Made by a program: the position numbers and the translations under genes. 64,000 bases of DNA from Fidelibacterota bacterium (GTDB lineage: Bacteria > Fidelibacterota > Marinisomatia > SCGC-AAA003-L08 > D37C17): NCBI GenBank assembly GCA_002717625.1, contig PBEF01000003.1, positions 58,892 through 122,891 on the forward strand, read 5' to 3'. The first letter of the stretch is position 1, and the number at the start of each line of letters is the position of its first letter. The notes beneath the pieces were generated by a model. That model did no database searches. It had not been told where the DNA came from and saw only the letters and a program-made list of their open reading frames with translations. Below, in pieces: positions 45,316 through 54,840 of the stretch.

Positions 45316-47487
45316 ATGCAAAAAGATCAATTGAAAATAGATTACGGTTATAATAATATTGAATTTAATCAATTTATTGAACAGCATCCTGTTATCCCAA
45401 AGGGTACGTTACAACTAAAAAGTAGAGGCTCCCTTTATTATTGGTATTATGCCTTAAGTGTTAATGTACCTAATCGAGTGGTTTATTTATGTAAGGCGTA
45501 TATAGGTAAAAAGAACTCATTGTCTAGTTTTGAGCTTGCCTTATTAACGTTAAAAAATAAATATAAAAAATCTAATAAAAAGACTATATTAGAAGACAAG
45601 GTTCCAGATGTGCCACTGGATAAGAAGTGGTCAGAACATAAATTTAATATGAAGCTTGTAAATCCTGCTAATAAACGTAAATATACTGTAATTGTTGTGG
45701 GTACTGGCTTAGCGGGAGCATCTGCTGCTGCCTCTATGGCGGAACTAGGTTATAATGTGTTAGCTTTTTCTTATCATGAATCTCCAAGAAGAGCCCATAG
45801 TATTGCTGCTCAAGGAGGCATTAATGCAGCTAAAAATTATCAAAATGATGGTGATAGCACATATCGTTTGTTTTATGATACAATTAAAGGTGGCGATTAT
45901 CGTGCTAGAGAAGCTAATGTGTATAGATTGGCAGAACTTAGCGGTAATATTATTGATCAATGTGTGGCACAAGGAGTGCCTTTTGCGCGTGAATATGGTG
46001 GACATTTAGACAATCGTTCTTTTGGCGGAGCTCAAGTTTCTAGAACCTTTTATGCTAGAGGACAAACTGGGCAACAATTATTATTAGGTGCTTATTCTGC
46101 ATTGATAAGACAAATGAATTTAAAAAATGTACAATTTTTTCCTAGGCATGATATGATTGATTTGGTTACTATAGATGGGGCAGCTAAAGGAATTATTACA
46201 AGAAACTTATTAACGGGTGAAATTAAATCATTTCCAGCACATGCAGTCATTTTAGCTACTGGAGGCTATGGTAATGTATTTTATTTATCAACCAATGCCA
46301 TGGCTAGTAATGTGACAGCTTCTTGGAGGGCGCATAAAAAAGGAGCATTTTTTGCTAATCCATGTTATACACAAATACATCCAACCTGTATTCCTGTAAG
46401 TAGCGATCATCAATCAAAATTAACCTTAATGAGTGAAAGTTTACGTAATGATGGTAGAGTTTGGGTTCCTAAGAAAAAAAATGATACACGCCTGCCTAGT
46501 CAAATTTCAGAAAATGAGCGAGATTATTATTTAGAGAGACTATATCCTTCATTTGGTAATTTAGTGCCAAGGGATGTTGCTTCACGGAGAGCTAAAGAAA
46601 TGTGTGATCAGGGATATGGTGTTGGAGAAACTAAATTAGCTGTTTATTTAGATTTTAAAGATGTGATTGAACGGAATGGTTCACAGTGGGTTTCAGAAAA
46701 ATATGGTAATTTGTTTGATATGTATAAACAAATTACAGGACAAAATCCTTATGAAAATCCAATGATGATTTATCCAGCAGTACATTATACTATGGGAGGT
46801 TTATGGGTTGATTATAATTTGATGAGTAATATGCCAGGACTACATGTTATTGGAGAAGCTAATTTTTCAGATCATGGCGCGAATAGATTAGGAGCGAGTG
46901 CTTTAATGCAAGGGCTAGCTGATGGTTATTTTGTGATTCCGTATACCATAGGCAATTATTTAGCTAACCAATCAAGCGATTTAGATATTGAACATCCTAA
47001 TTATGCAGAATGTGTTCAAGAAAACAGAGACTCTATTAAAACTTTATTAAATATTTCAGGTACTAGAACTGTAGATGATTTACATAAAGAGTTAGGTAAA
47101 ATCATGTGGGATAATGTAGGTATGTCAAGAAGCAAGAAAAGTTTAGAAACAGCTTTAGAATTAATTCCAAAATTAAAATCAAATTTTTGGAATAATATTA
47201 AAATTCCAGGGTTAAATAATGAATTTAACCCAGAACTAGAAAAAGCAGGACGATTAATTGATTTTATTGAATTGGGTGAATTAATGGCATTAGATGCTTT
47301 AAATCGTGAGGAGTCTTGTGGTGGACATTTTAGAGAAGAACATCAAACTGAGGAAAATGAAGCAAAAAGAGATGATGATAATTATGCATATGTTGCCGCA
47401 TGGGAATATACTAAGTCACAACATGTCCTACATAAAGAGAAATTAAAATTTGAAAATGTTAAATTAGCAACGAGGAGCTATAAGTAG
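45316..47487 (+). CDS. sdhA: Succinate dehydrogenase flavoprotein subunit with extra N-terminal domain
   Basis: This 723-residue flavoprotein oxidises succinate. From about residue 92 ([14 protein letters not shown]) it follows the Bacteroidota SdhA sequence: [20 protein letters not shown] (FAD), [20 protein letters not shown] (FAD-linking His), [62 protein letters not shown] and [13 protein letters not shown]. Residues 1-90 are an added domain ([44 protein letters not shown]), basic and aromatic, that I do not recognise. No alternative start exists near residue 92, so the fusion looks real. Its stop overlaps the sdhB GTG. Confidence 0.93.
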   Translation: MQKDQLKIDYGYNNIEFNQFIEQHPVIPKGTLQLKSRGSLYYWYYALSVNVPNRVVYLCKAYIGKKNSLSSFELALLTLKNKYKKSNKKTILEDKVPDVPLDKKWSEHKFNMKLVNPANKRKYTVIVVGTGLAGASAAASMAELGYNVLAFSYHESPRRAHSIAAQGGINAAKNYQNDGDSTYRLFYDTIKGGDYRAREANVYRLAELSGNIIDQCVAQGVPFAREYGGHLDNRSFGGAQVSRTFYARGQTGQQLLLGAYSALIRQMNLKNVQFFPRHDMIDLVTIDGAAKGIITRNLLTGEIKSFPAHAVILATGGYGNVFYLSTNAMASNVTASWRAHKKGAFFANPCYTQIHPTCIPVSSDHQSKLTLMSESLRNDGRVWVPKKKNDTRLPSQISENERDYYLERLYPSFGNLVPRDVASRRAKEMCDQGYGVGETKLAVYLDFKDVIERNGSQWVSEKYGNLFDMYKQITGQNPYENPMMIYPAVHYTMGGLWVDYNLMSNMPGLHVIGEANFSDHGANRLGASALMQGLADGYFVIPYTIGNYLANQSSDLDIEHPNYAECVQENRDSIKTLLNISGTRTVDDLHKELGKIMWDNVGMSRSKKSLETALELIPKLKSNFWNNIKIPGLNNEFNPELEKAGRLIDFIELGELMALDALNREESCGGHFREEHQTEENEAKRDDDNYAYVAAWEYTKSQHVLHKEKLKFENVKLATRSYK

Positions 47488-48227
47488 TGAAAATTAATTT
47501 AAAAGTTTGGCGTCAATCTAATAATTTAAAAGGACAATTTGAAGAACATTATATTGAAAATGTTTCTGAAGACATGTCTTTTTTTGAAATGTTGGATATG
47601 TTGAATAATACTTTAATTGAACAAAATCACGAGCCTATAGCTTTTGATCATGATTGTAGAGAAGGAATTTGTGGTACTTGTGGTGTGGTTATTAATGGTA
47701 AAGCACATGGGCCATTAAAAGGAGTAACGACTTGTCAGCTTCATATGCGTTCATTTGAAGATGGAGATACGTTAGTTGTTGAGCCCTGGAGAGCACCTAG
47801 TTTTTCTATAATTAAAGATTTGGTTGTAGATAGAACTGCGTTTGATAGAATTATGGAATCTGGTGGTTATGTATCTGTAAAAACAGGGGGAGCTCCTGAT
47901 GCAAATGCGATCCCTATTTTTAAAGAAGATGCCGATCAGGCATTTGATTCTGCTACTTGTATTGGATGTGGTGCCTGTGTTGCTGCATGCAAAAATTCAT
48001 CTGCGATGTTGTTTGTTGGAGCAAAAATTAATCAATATGCACAATTACCACAAGGGCAAGTAGAGCATCCATCAAGAGTACGTAATATGGTTACACAAAT
48101 GGATGAAGAGGGTTTTGGAAGTTGTACTAATACTGGAGCTTGTGAAGCCGAATGTCCAAAAGAAATATCAGTTGAAAATATTATTAAATTAAACAAAGAA
48201 TACTTAAAGCATAGCTTGGGTAAATAG
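47487..48227 (+). CDS. sdhB: Succinate dehydrogenase iron-sulfur subunit
   Basis: The 246-residue SdhB passes electrons through three clusters. The [2Fe-2S] ligands are in [20 protein letters not shown] and TCQLHM. The [4Fe-4S] ligands are [13 protein letters not shown]. The [3Fe-4S] ligands are in [16 protein letters not shown]. The start is GTG at 47487, sharing its G with the sdhA TAG stop; a GAGGAG ribosome site lies within the end of sdhA. It ends 2 bp before the convergent tonB gene. Confidence 0.95.
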   Translation: MKINLKVWRQSNNLKGQFEEHYIENVSEDMSFFEMLDMLNNTLIEQNHEPIAFDHDCREGICGTCGVVINGKAHGPLKGVTTCQLHMRSFEDGDTLVVEPWRAPSFSIIKDLVVDRTAFDRIMESGGYVSVKTGGAPDANAIPIFKEDADQAFDSATCIGCGACVAACKNSSAMLFVGAKINQYAQLPQGQVEHPSRVRNMVTQMDEEGFGSCTNTGACEAECPKEISVENIIKLNKEYLKHSLGK

Positions 48228-48229
48228 AA

Positions 48230-48853
48230 TTACTTAAGTTTAAAGGATACCGGAATATTAACCCACACACCAATTCGTTTTCCTTGTTGTTTTGCAGGAA
48301 TCCATCGTGATTGTTGTACCGCTTTTAAAGCTTCTTTATCTAATGATTCAAAAACCCCCTTTACTATATAACATTTTTTAGCTTGCCCCTTTTTATTAAT
48401 AAATGCAGCAATAATTACTCTACCTTCAATTCCTGCTTCTTTGGCTAATTCAGGATATTCAACAAAATCTTCTACCCTAAATCCAGGATAAGGCTGGGGC
48501 TCTACTTCACGCGCAATATATTCAAATTTCATATTATCAGTATTAGCTGCAGGGGCTTCCCAATCATCAAAATCTTCTAAATCTGTATCTTCAATGGTAA
48601 TGTCTTCATCAAAAAATTCATCTTCAGATGCTACAGGAATAGATGGTCTTGGAGGAGGTTCCGGTAATTTAATTTGTTCTGTTTGTGGAATATCAAAAGT
48701 TTCGATTTCTTCTTGAATTGTTTTTTCAAATTTTTTTGCTTCACCTAAAAAACGAGGAAAAATATAAAATAAAATTGCTATTCCTAAAGTTACCCCTAGT
48801 GTTACTTCTCGAATTCTTACAGGATAATGGTCTAATAAAGGATCAACTCTCAT
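48230..48853 (-). CDS. tonB: TonB-family energy transducer
   Basis: A 207-residue protein with one membrane helix (TLGVTLGIAILFYIFPRFL) after a short cytoplasmic start. A short Pro/Glu-rich linker follows (LPEPPPRPSIP, then an acidic stretch EDEFFDEDITIEDTDLEDF). The TonB C-terminal domain has YPELAKEAGIEGRVIIAAFI and SRWIPAKQQGKRIGVWVNIP. TonB links the ExbB/ExbD motor to outer-membrane receptors. The linker is short and more acidic than the usual Pro-Lys/Pro-Glu type. It is the last gene of exbB-exbD-exbD-tonB. Confidence 0.9.
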   Translation of the reverse strand: MRVDPLLDHYPVRIREVTLGVTLGIAILFYIFPRFLGEAKKFEKTIQEEIETFDIPQTEQIKLPEPPPRPSIPVASEDEFFDEDITIEDTDLEDFDDWEAPAANTDNMKFEYIAREVEPQPYPGFRVEDFVEYPELAKEAGIEGRVIIAAFINKKGQAKKCYIVKGVFESLDKEALKAVQQSRWIPAKQQGKRIGVWVNIPVSFKLK

Positions 48854-48855
48854 AA

Positions 48856-49269
48856 TTAATTAGCTATTTGTGACATTGCTGAATAGTTTAATTTTAAAGC
48901 CTGAGCTTTTTTTAGTTGTGTATGAATATCTGTTAGAGTTTCCATTACACTATTTTCATCTGCTTTTAATGATACGGTTAATTTAGGATCTTTAGTAATT
49001 TTTATATACATTGCTTCTCCTAAATCATTTATATTTACCAATTTATCATCTACAGATACCAGACCATCTTTTGTAGACCAAATATATGAAGTATGCCGTT
49101 TACTTTCTAATTTTTCGATTGTTTTTGCTCTAGGTAATACAACATCCAAACCTTCAAATTCTCGCATGACAGTAGTTACCATGAAAAAAATTAATAACAT
49201 AAAAATAATATCAGGAAGAGATGAAGTTGATATTTCGCTTTTATTTTTATTTTTTCTTTCTAATTTCAT
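48856..49269 (-). CDS. exbD: ExbD/TolR-family protein (second copy)
   Basis: A 137-residue protein with a single membrane helix carrying the proton-conducting aspartate in SSLPDIIFMLLIFFMVTTVM (Asp near 20). It is followed by a periplasmic ExbD domain with LDVVLPRAKTIEKLESKRHT and KDPKLTVSLKADENSV. It forms a dimer inside the ExbB pentamer. A different ExbD lies just upstream (49272), so the complex may contain a heterodimer. It is separated by 2 bp from each neighbour. Confidence 0.88.
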   Translation of the reverse strand: MKLERKNKNKSEISTSSLPDIIFMLLIFFMVTTVMREFEGLDVVLPRAKTIEKLESKRHTSYIWSTKDGLVSVDDKLVNINDLGEAMYIKITKDPKLTVSLKADENSVMETLTDIHTQLKKAQALKLNYSAMSQIAN

Positions 49270-49271
49270 AA

Positions 49272-49673
49272 TTAATTATTGGGATTAGCAATTGATATTT
49301 TGGTTGCACCAGCTTGTTTTAGCTGATCCAATACTTCTATATAATACTTATATTTTGTTCTTTTAGTTGTTAAAACTGAAAAAATAATTTTTTCATTTTT
49401 ATTAATTTTATCAATTGATTTTCTTTTAATATCTTTAATAGGAGTAGGTTTGTCATCAAATAGTACTCCTCCTTGATCATTAATTAGAACGTTAACAATA
49501 TTATTTTTATTAACTTCCATTTCATTGCCTTCTGCAGGTAGAATTAGGCTAATACCTTTATCTAAAGATATTGTTGTTGTTACTAAGAAAAACACTAATA
49601 ACAAAAAAGCAATATCTGACATTGAGGAAGAATTAACTTCCTGCATTGCTCCTCGTCTAGGCTTGGTTATCAT
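49272..49673 (-). CDS. exbD: ExbD/TolR-family protein (first copy)
   Basis: I chose the ATG at 49673 (133 residues, MITKPRRGAMQEVNSSSM) because a longer frame to 49703 lies inside exbB and adds no hydrophobic start. The membrane helix SMSDIAFLLLVFFLVTTTIS has the conserved aspartate. The periplasmic domain has ISLILPAEGNEMEVNKNN and IEVLDQLKQAGATKISIA. Its start overlaps the end of exbB by 17 bp. Two different exbD genes in tandem are common in Bacteroidota-like TonB systems. Confidence 0.88.
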   Translation of the reverse strand: MITKPRRGAMQEVNSSSMSDIAFLLLVFFLVTTTISLDKGISLILPAEGNEMEVNKNNIVNVLINDQGGVLFDDKPTPIKDIKRKSIDKINKNEKIIFSVLTTKRTKYKYYIEVLDQLKQAGATKISIANPNN

Positions 49674-50286
49674 GTTGGTTTCTTGCTTTATCTGAAATAC
49701 CATGTATTAACATAGTAGAACTTTTTTGCATAGTAACAATTTGATTATCAATAATATACATTACAGCATTTTGTAGTAATTGAAGTATAACTGCTACAAC
49801 TAAACCAAATGCTGTTGTTAATAATGCTACTGAAATTCCACCAGCAACTACAGCAGGAGAAATATCATTTGCCATTTTAATATCATTAAATGCTTGAATC
49901 ATACCCCATACAGTTCCCAAGAAACCTAACATTGGTGCTGTTGCAATACATAATGAGATCCAAGTCATATTTTTTTCTAAGGCAGCCATTTCTATAGCAC
50001 CTGATTGTTCAAGGCTTTTTTCAGCTTCTGCTGCACCTAAATGAGCACGTTCTAAAGCATTATAGCATAAATTTACAACAGGCCCAATTGTTCCTTCACA
50101 CTTTGTTTTAGCTTCTTCAAAACCAGAAGTTTTAACGGTTTCACAAATCATTTCTGCAAAATCTTCTTTTGCAGATAATCCTTTTAATAGATGGTATAAT
50201 CTTTCACCAACGAATACAAAACCAATAATAAAAATAAATAATATTGGCCACATAAAACTTCCGCCATCAATAAATAACTGTACCAT
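49657..50286 (-). CDS. exbB: ExbB/TolQ/MotA-family proton channel protein
   Basis: A 209-residue protein with three membrane helices, ExbB type rather than MotA: one near the start (GGSFMWPILFIFIIGFVFVGE) and two C-terminal helices (ISLCIATAPMLGFLGTVWGM and VAGGISVALLTTAFGLVVAV). The conserved ExbB signature is in LGFLGTVWGMIQAF and ISVALLTTAFGL. It makes the pentameric proton channel for the two ExbDs and TonB. A promoter presumably lies in the 75 bp between it and ctpA. Confidence 0.9.
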   Translation of the reverse strand: MVQLFIDGGSFMWPILFIFIIGFVFVGERLYHLLKGLSAKEDFAEMICETVKTSGFEEAKTKCEGTIGPVVNLCYNALERAHLGAAEAEKSLEQSGAIEMAALEKNMTWISLCIATAPMLGFLGTVWGMIQAFNDIKMANDISPAVVAGGISVALLTTAFGLVVAVILQLLQNAVMYIIDNQIVTMQKSSTMLIHGISDKARNQHDNQA

Positions 50287-50361
50287 TTAAACTATCTCCT
50301 TATTATTATAATAAATTTGCACACAATTTAAGAGTTATTTGTTGTTATTGAAAAACAATTT

Positions 50362-51936
50362 TTATTCTACAAATGATTTAGCAAGATGAAAGTTCTCTAA
50401 TGCTGTTTGAAACTGTTTATCTGTTTTTAATCTAATATAATATCTATAATCCTTACCCCATAAATTAGCTGCTATTTCTGCTTGAATACGATTATTAATT
50501 AAATTCCAATCTATTAGTAAGCTATCTTCTGTATATTCAATCATATTATCATTAGCTTCATTTACTTTGTTTTTGAGCCAGTTTAAAAATTCAAATGAAT
50601 CGAGTACGTTGCTTGTGCCCTGATTAAAATCTTTAAAAGAATTATATTTTTTATATTTTACTTTTATATCATCTGCATATTTGAACAGTAATCGTTGTGG
50701 ACTATATAATATTTTTTGAGTACTTTTTGTAATATAATTATTATCTGTAATATGAATATCAGGAGTAATACCACCACCACCATATACAATTCTTCCTTTT
50801 TTTGTTTTATATGCTAAACTATCTATTTTAAGAGAATCTTGTTGTTCACGATTCTCTTTGTTTAAGTCTAAATAATAGTCATCTAAGGCATTAAAATCAC
50901 GTTGTATCAATCGTCCAGAAGGCGTGTAATATCGGGCAATTGTAATACGAACTGCAGAACTATCTTTCAGATTATATTCCCTTTGTACTAATCCTTTTCC
51001 AAAACTTGTTTCACCAATGACTAGTCCGCGGTCTAAATCTTGTAGTCCTCCAGCTATAATTTCACTAGCACTAGCTGAAGATCGATTAATTAAAGCAATA
51101 ATTGGTAGTGTTCTATCAGATTGATTTTTGTTTGCATAATATACCGTGTTTGCATTACGAATTCTACCAGTTGTATATAATAAGGTATCATTAGAATTAA
51201 TAAATGTGTCTAATAATTCTAGCGCTGGCTGCATTGCACCCCCAGGATTACCGCGTAAATCTAAAACAAGTTGCTCCATTCCTAGTTCTTGAAGTGAATC
51301 AATTGCTGCATCCACTTCTAAGAAAGTTTTATTTCCAAATCGATTAATTAAAATATACCCAGTATTATTATTATATAGTAAGGCAGCTAATACGCTATGA
51401 ATTGGAATTTTATCACGGATTAGTGTAATATCAAAATTTTCTACTCCTACACGTTTGATGGTAACATCTACTGATGTTCCTTTGGGTCCACGTAATTTTT
51501 TGACAATTTCATCTGTTGTTATTTTATAAGCAGATTCTCCATTAATTTTAACAATTTTATCACCGCTTACTAGTCCTGCTCTATCTGAAGGGGTTCCTGG
51601 AATAGGAGCAATAACAGTGATATACCCATCTAACATTGAAAATTCAATTCCAATACCTTCAAAATCACCCTGCATATTTTCTCTAACTTTTTTGAGTTCT
51701 TTACTCGGTATATACGAAGAATGAGGATCTAGTGTTTCTAATAAACCCCTAATAGCTCCATCAATTAATTCATCCATGTTCGCTTCTTCTACGTAGTAAT
51801 TTTCTACGAGTTTTACTACTTGAGATAGAGATTTAATTTTATTAAAAAAATCTTTTGCAGAATTTCCATTTCCTGCAGAAACTAAAATAAAGCTGAAAAA
51901 TAAAATAAATATTATAGACAGTACTGTTTTTTTCAT
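50362..51936 (-). CDS. Carboxy-terminal processing protease (S41/CtpA family)
   Basis: A 524-residue periplasmic protease with a signal peptide (LSIIFILFFSFILVSAG). An N-terminal helical region carries ELIDGAIRGLLETLDPHSSYI. The PDZ domain (about 85-170) has GIGIEFSMLDGYITVIAPIP and GLVSGDKIVKINGES. The S41 domain has LVLDLRGNPGGAMQPALELL and catalytic Ser/Lys in SSASASEIIAGGLQDLDR and ETSFGKGLVQ (Ser near 290, Lys near 315). A C-terminal region of about 120 residues lacks known motifs. Substrates are probably periplasmic proteins or peptidoglycan hydrolases. It is divergent from uvrA. Confidence 0.92.
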   Translation of the reverse strand: MKKTVLSIIFILFFSFILVSAGNGNSAKDFFNKIKSLSQVVKLVENYYVEEANMDELIDGAIRGLLETLDPHSSYIPSKELKKVRENMQGDFEGIGIEFSMLDGYITVIAPIPGTPSDRAGLVSGDKIVKINGESAYKITTDEIVKKLRGPKGTSVDVTIKRVGVENFDITLIRDKIPIHSVLAALLYNNNTGYILINRFGNKTFLEVDAAIDSLQELGMEQLVLDLRGNPGGAMQPALELLDTFINSNDTLLYTTGRIRNANTVYYANKNQSDRTLPIIALINRSSASASEIIAGGLQDLDRGLVIGETSFGKGLVQREYNLKDSSAVRITIARYYTPSGRLIQRDFNALDDYYLDLNKENREQQDSLKIDSLAYKTKKGRIVYGGGGITPDIHITDNNYITKSTQKILYSPQRLLFKYADDIKVKYKKYNSFKDFNQGTSNVLDSFEFLNWLKNKVNEANDNMIEYTEDSLLIDWNLINNRIQAEIAANLWGKDYRYYIRLKTDKQFQTALENFHLAKSFVE

Positions 51937-52039
51937 AAACCTATTAAGATATTAGTGTCTATATTAATACAAATCTTATTTTATATACTAATATTTATGT
52001 ATTTTTATGGTTGATTAATTACGCAATTTTTATTTTAAT

Positions 52040-54838
52040 ATGAGCCAATCAAAAAACAATACAATTTCTGTTTTTGGTGCAAGAGAGCACAATTTAAAAA
52101 ATATCACTGTACATATTCCGCGTAATAAACTGGTTGTAATTACAGGTTTGTCTGGCTCAGGAAAATCTTCCTTAGCTTTTGATACTCTATATGCTGAAGG
52201 TCAGCGTCGTTATGTTGAATCATTATCAACTTATGCTAGACAATTTTTAGGGATGATGTCAAAGCCGGCTATTGATAATATTGAAGGTTTATCTCCAGCT
52301 ATTTCTATTGAGCAAAAAACTAAAAGTAAAAATCCTAGATCAACTGTAGGAACCATTACAGAGATTTATGATTATTTAAGATTATTATATGCTAGAGTTG
52401 GCATACAGCAATGTTATAAATGTAATCAATTAATTTCTAAACAAAGTTTACAGCAAATTGTAGATAGTGTGTTACAATTTCCTGAAAGCTCCAAATTATA
52501 TATTATGTCCCCTATCATTAAAGAACAAAAAGGAGAACATAAAAATTTAATTCAGAGCTTATTGTCGCAAGGCTTTATACGTGCAAGAATAGATGGAAAA
52601 ATTATCAAATTAACTCCAGCAATAAAATTAGTAAAAACTAAAAAACATTCTATTGATATTATTATAGATCGTATAATTATATCTAAGTCTATTAAAGATA
52701 GGGTTACAGATTCTATTAACACTGCAGTACAATTAGGACAAGGAATGCTCTATGTATTGGTAGATGATAATAAGGAATATATGTATAATAAACATTTATA
52801 TTGTTCTAAGTGTAGCATTTCTTATGAAGAATTAGAACCGCGATGTTTTTCATTCAATTCACCTCAAGGAGCTTGTTCTGCATGTTTGGGATTAGGCTCT
52901 GAAATGAAAGTTGACCCAGATTTAATTGTACCTGATAAAAGGAAAAGTTTATTAGAAGGCTGTTTAGCTCCATATAGAGATGTTGCAACAAGCGGTAAAA
53001 CTTTAGGGAATATTATTAAAGAATTGTTAGATAAATATAACCTTCCTTATTCTGTACCATGGTATAAGATTCCTAAAGAAATTAGATTAATTTTATTATA
53101 TGGTCAAAAATTAAAGAATTCATTTTATTCATTAAAAAATTTTGAAGGTATTATTAAGCATCTTGAAAGACGATACACACAAACACAATCTTCTTATATT
53201 AGAGAATGGATCGAAAAATTCATGGCTATTCAACCATGTAATCAATGTAAAGGAAGCCGCTTAAAAAAAACGCATACATCTGTATATATTAATAATATCA
53301 ATATATATGAATTAGGTCAATTATCTATTACTGATACTTTAGTTTTTTTTAATAATTTAAAATTAAATAAAGCTCAACATACTATTGCTGATGGTATTAT
53401 TAAAGAAATTATTAATAGATTATTATTTTTAGAAAATGTTGGTTTAGATTACCTGAATTTAAATCGTACAGCCACCACTTTATCAGGAGGAGAATCTCAA
53501 CGGATTAAGCTTGCAGCACAAATTGGATTGAATTTAGTAGGCGTGATGTATATTTTAGATGAGCCATCTATTGGTTTGCATCAACGTGACAATCAACGTT
53601 TGATTTCAACTTTACAAAGTTTAAGAAATCTTGGTAACACGATTATTGTTATAGAGCATGATGAGGAAACAATGCGAGCAGCAGATTGGATTATTGATAT
53701 TGGTCCAGGAGCAGGAATACATGGAGGTAATGTAATCGCTCAAGGTACACCCAAACAAATTTCTAAAGATAGTAAATCAATTACGGGGCAGTATTTATCC
53801 TGTAAAAAGAAAATTCAATATTCTTCTTCAAGACGCTTGGGTAATAAAAAATTTATTACATTAAAAGGAGCATGTGGCAATAATTTGAAAAATGTTAATT
53901 TAACAATTCCATTAAATAAATTTGTTTGTATCACAGGTGTTTCTGGTTCTGGAAAATCTACATTAATTAATCAAACATTATATCCTTGTTTGGCTCAGCA
54001 ATATTATGGTAGTTCTGTGAAACCATTAAAAAATGATGGTTTAGATGGTATGCTTTATTTAGATAAGGTTATTGAAATTAATCAATCCCCTATTGGAAAA
54101 ACACCAAGATCTAATCCTGCTACTTATACTGGATTATTTTCTGATATTAGAGAATTATTTACTAAGGTAGAAGAAGCAAAAATACGTGGTTATAAACCTG
54201 GTCGTTTTTCGTTTAATGTTAAAGGTGGTAGATGTGAGACATGTCAAGGGATGGGTGTGGTAAAGGTAGAAATGCATTTTTTGGCAGATATGTTTATTAC
54301 GTGTGATGAATGCGATGGAAAAAGATTTAATAGAGAAACATTAGAAATTTATTATAATAAAAAAAATATTCATTCTATACTAGAAATGTCAATAGAAGAA
54401 GCTTATGATTTTTTTATTAATCATAAAAGCATTCAAAGAAAATTAGATACTTTATTAAAAGTTGGTTTAGGTTATATTAAATTGGGACAGAGAGCCAATA
54501 CTCTATCAGGAGGAGAATCTCAAAGAATTAAATTGGCTAAAGAGCTGTCTAAGATATATACAGGTAGAACATTATATATTTTAGATGAACCTACAACAGG
54601 ATTGCATTTTCAAGATATTCAATTATTATTAGATGTTTTGCATGATTTAACAGATAATGGGAATACTATTATTGTTATTGAACATAATTTAGATGTTATT
54701 AAAACTGCAGATTGGATTATTGATATTGGTCCTAATGGTGGTGATAATGGTGGAAAAATTATTGGTGAAGGCACTCCTGAAGATTTGGTTAAAACTAAAA
54801 ATTCTCATACAGCAAAATATTTAAAACCCATGTTATAA
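52040..54838 (+). CDS. uvrA: Excinuclease ABC subunit A
   Basis: The 932-residue damage sensor of nucleotide excision repair has two ABC ATPase modules. The first has GLSGSGKSSLAFDTLYAEGQ and TLSGGESQRIKLAAQIG; the second GVSGSGKSTLINQTL, TLSGGESQRIKLAKEL and ILDEPTTGLHF. Zinc fingers appear as CYKCNQ...CSKCSISYEELEPR and CETCQGMG...CDECDG. The UvrB-interacting and signature insertions are in place. It pairs functionally with Mfd at 11063. uvrB and uvrC are outside the window. It is 2 bp before the DAHP synthase gene. Confidence 0.97.
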   Translation: MSQSKNNTISVFGAREHNLKNITVHIPRNKLVVITGLSGSGKSSLAFDTLYAEGQRRYVESLSTYARQFLGMMSKPAIDNIEGLSPAISIEQKTKSKNPRSTVGTITEIYDYLRLLYARVGIQQCYKCNQLISKQSLQQIVDSVLQFPESSKLYIMSPIIKEQKGEHKNLIQSLLSQGFIRARIDGKIIKLTPAIKLVKTKKHSIDIIIDRIIISKSIKDRVTDSINTAVQLGQGMLYVLVDDNKEYMYNKHLYCSKCSISYEELEPRCFSFNSPQGACSACLGLGSEMKVDPDLIVPDKRKSLLEGCLAPYRDVATSGKTLGNIIKELLDKYNLPYSVPWYKIPKEIRLILLYGQKLKNSFYSLKNFEGIIKHLERRYTQTQSSYIREWIEKFMAIQPCNQCKGSRLKKTHTSVYINNINIYELGQLSITDTLVFFNNLKLNKAQHTIADGIIKEIINRLLFLENVGLDYLNLNRTATTLSGGESQRIKLAAQIGLNLVGVMYILDEPSIGLHQRDNQRLISTLQSLRNLGNTIIVIEHDEETMRAADWIIDIGPGAGIHGGNVIAQGTPKQISKDSKSITGQYLSCKKKIQYSSSRRLGNKKFITLKGACGNNLKNVNLTIPLNKFVCITGVSGSGKSTLINQTLYPCLAQQYYGSSVKPLKNDGLDGMLYLDKVIEINQSPIGKTPRSNPATYTGLFSDIRELFTKVEEAKIRGYKPGRFSFNVKGGRCETCQGMGVVKVEMHFLADMFITCDECDGKRFNRETLEIYYNKKNIHSILEMSIEEAYDFFINHKSIQRKLDTLLKVGLGYIKLGQRANTLSGGESQRIKLAKELSKIYTGRTLYILDEPTTGLHFQDIQLLLDVLHDLTDNGNTIIVIEHNLDVIKTADWIIDIGPNGGDNGGKIIGEGTPEDLVKTKNSHTAKYLKPML

Positions 54839-54840
54839 TC

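Noticed and set aside
48230..50286. ExbB/ExbD/TonB genes as a further part of the flagellar-like motor
   Set aside because: They have the standard three-helix ExbB, two ExbDs and a TonB with C-terminal domain, 10 kb away and on the other strand. They are a normal TonB energiser.
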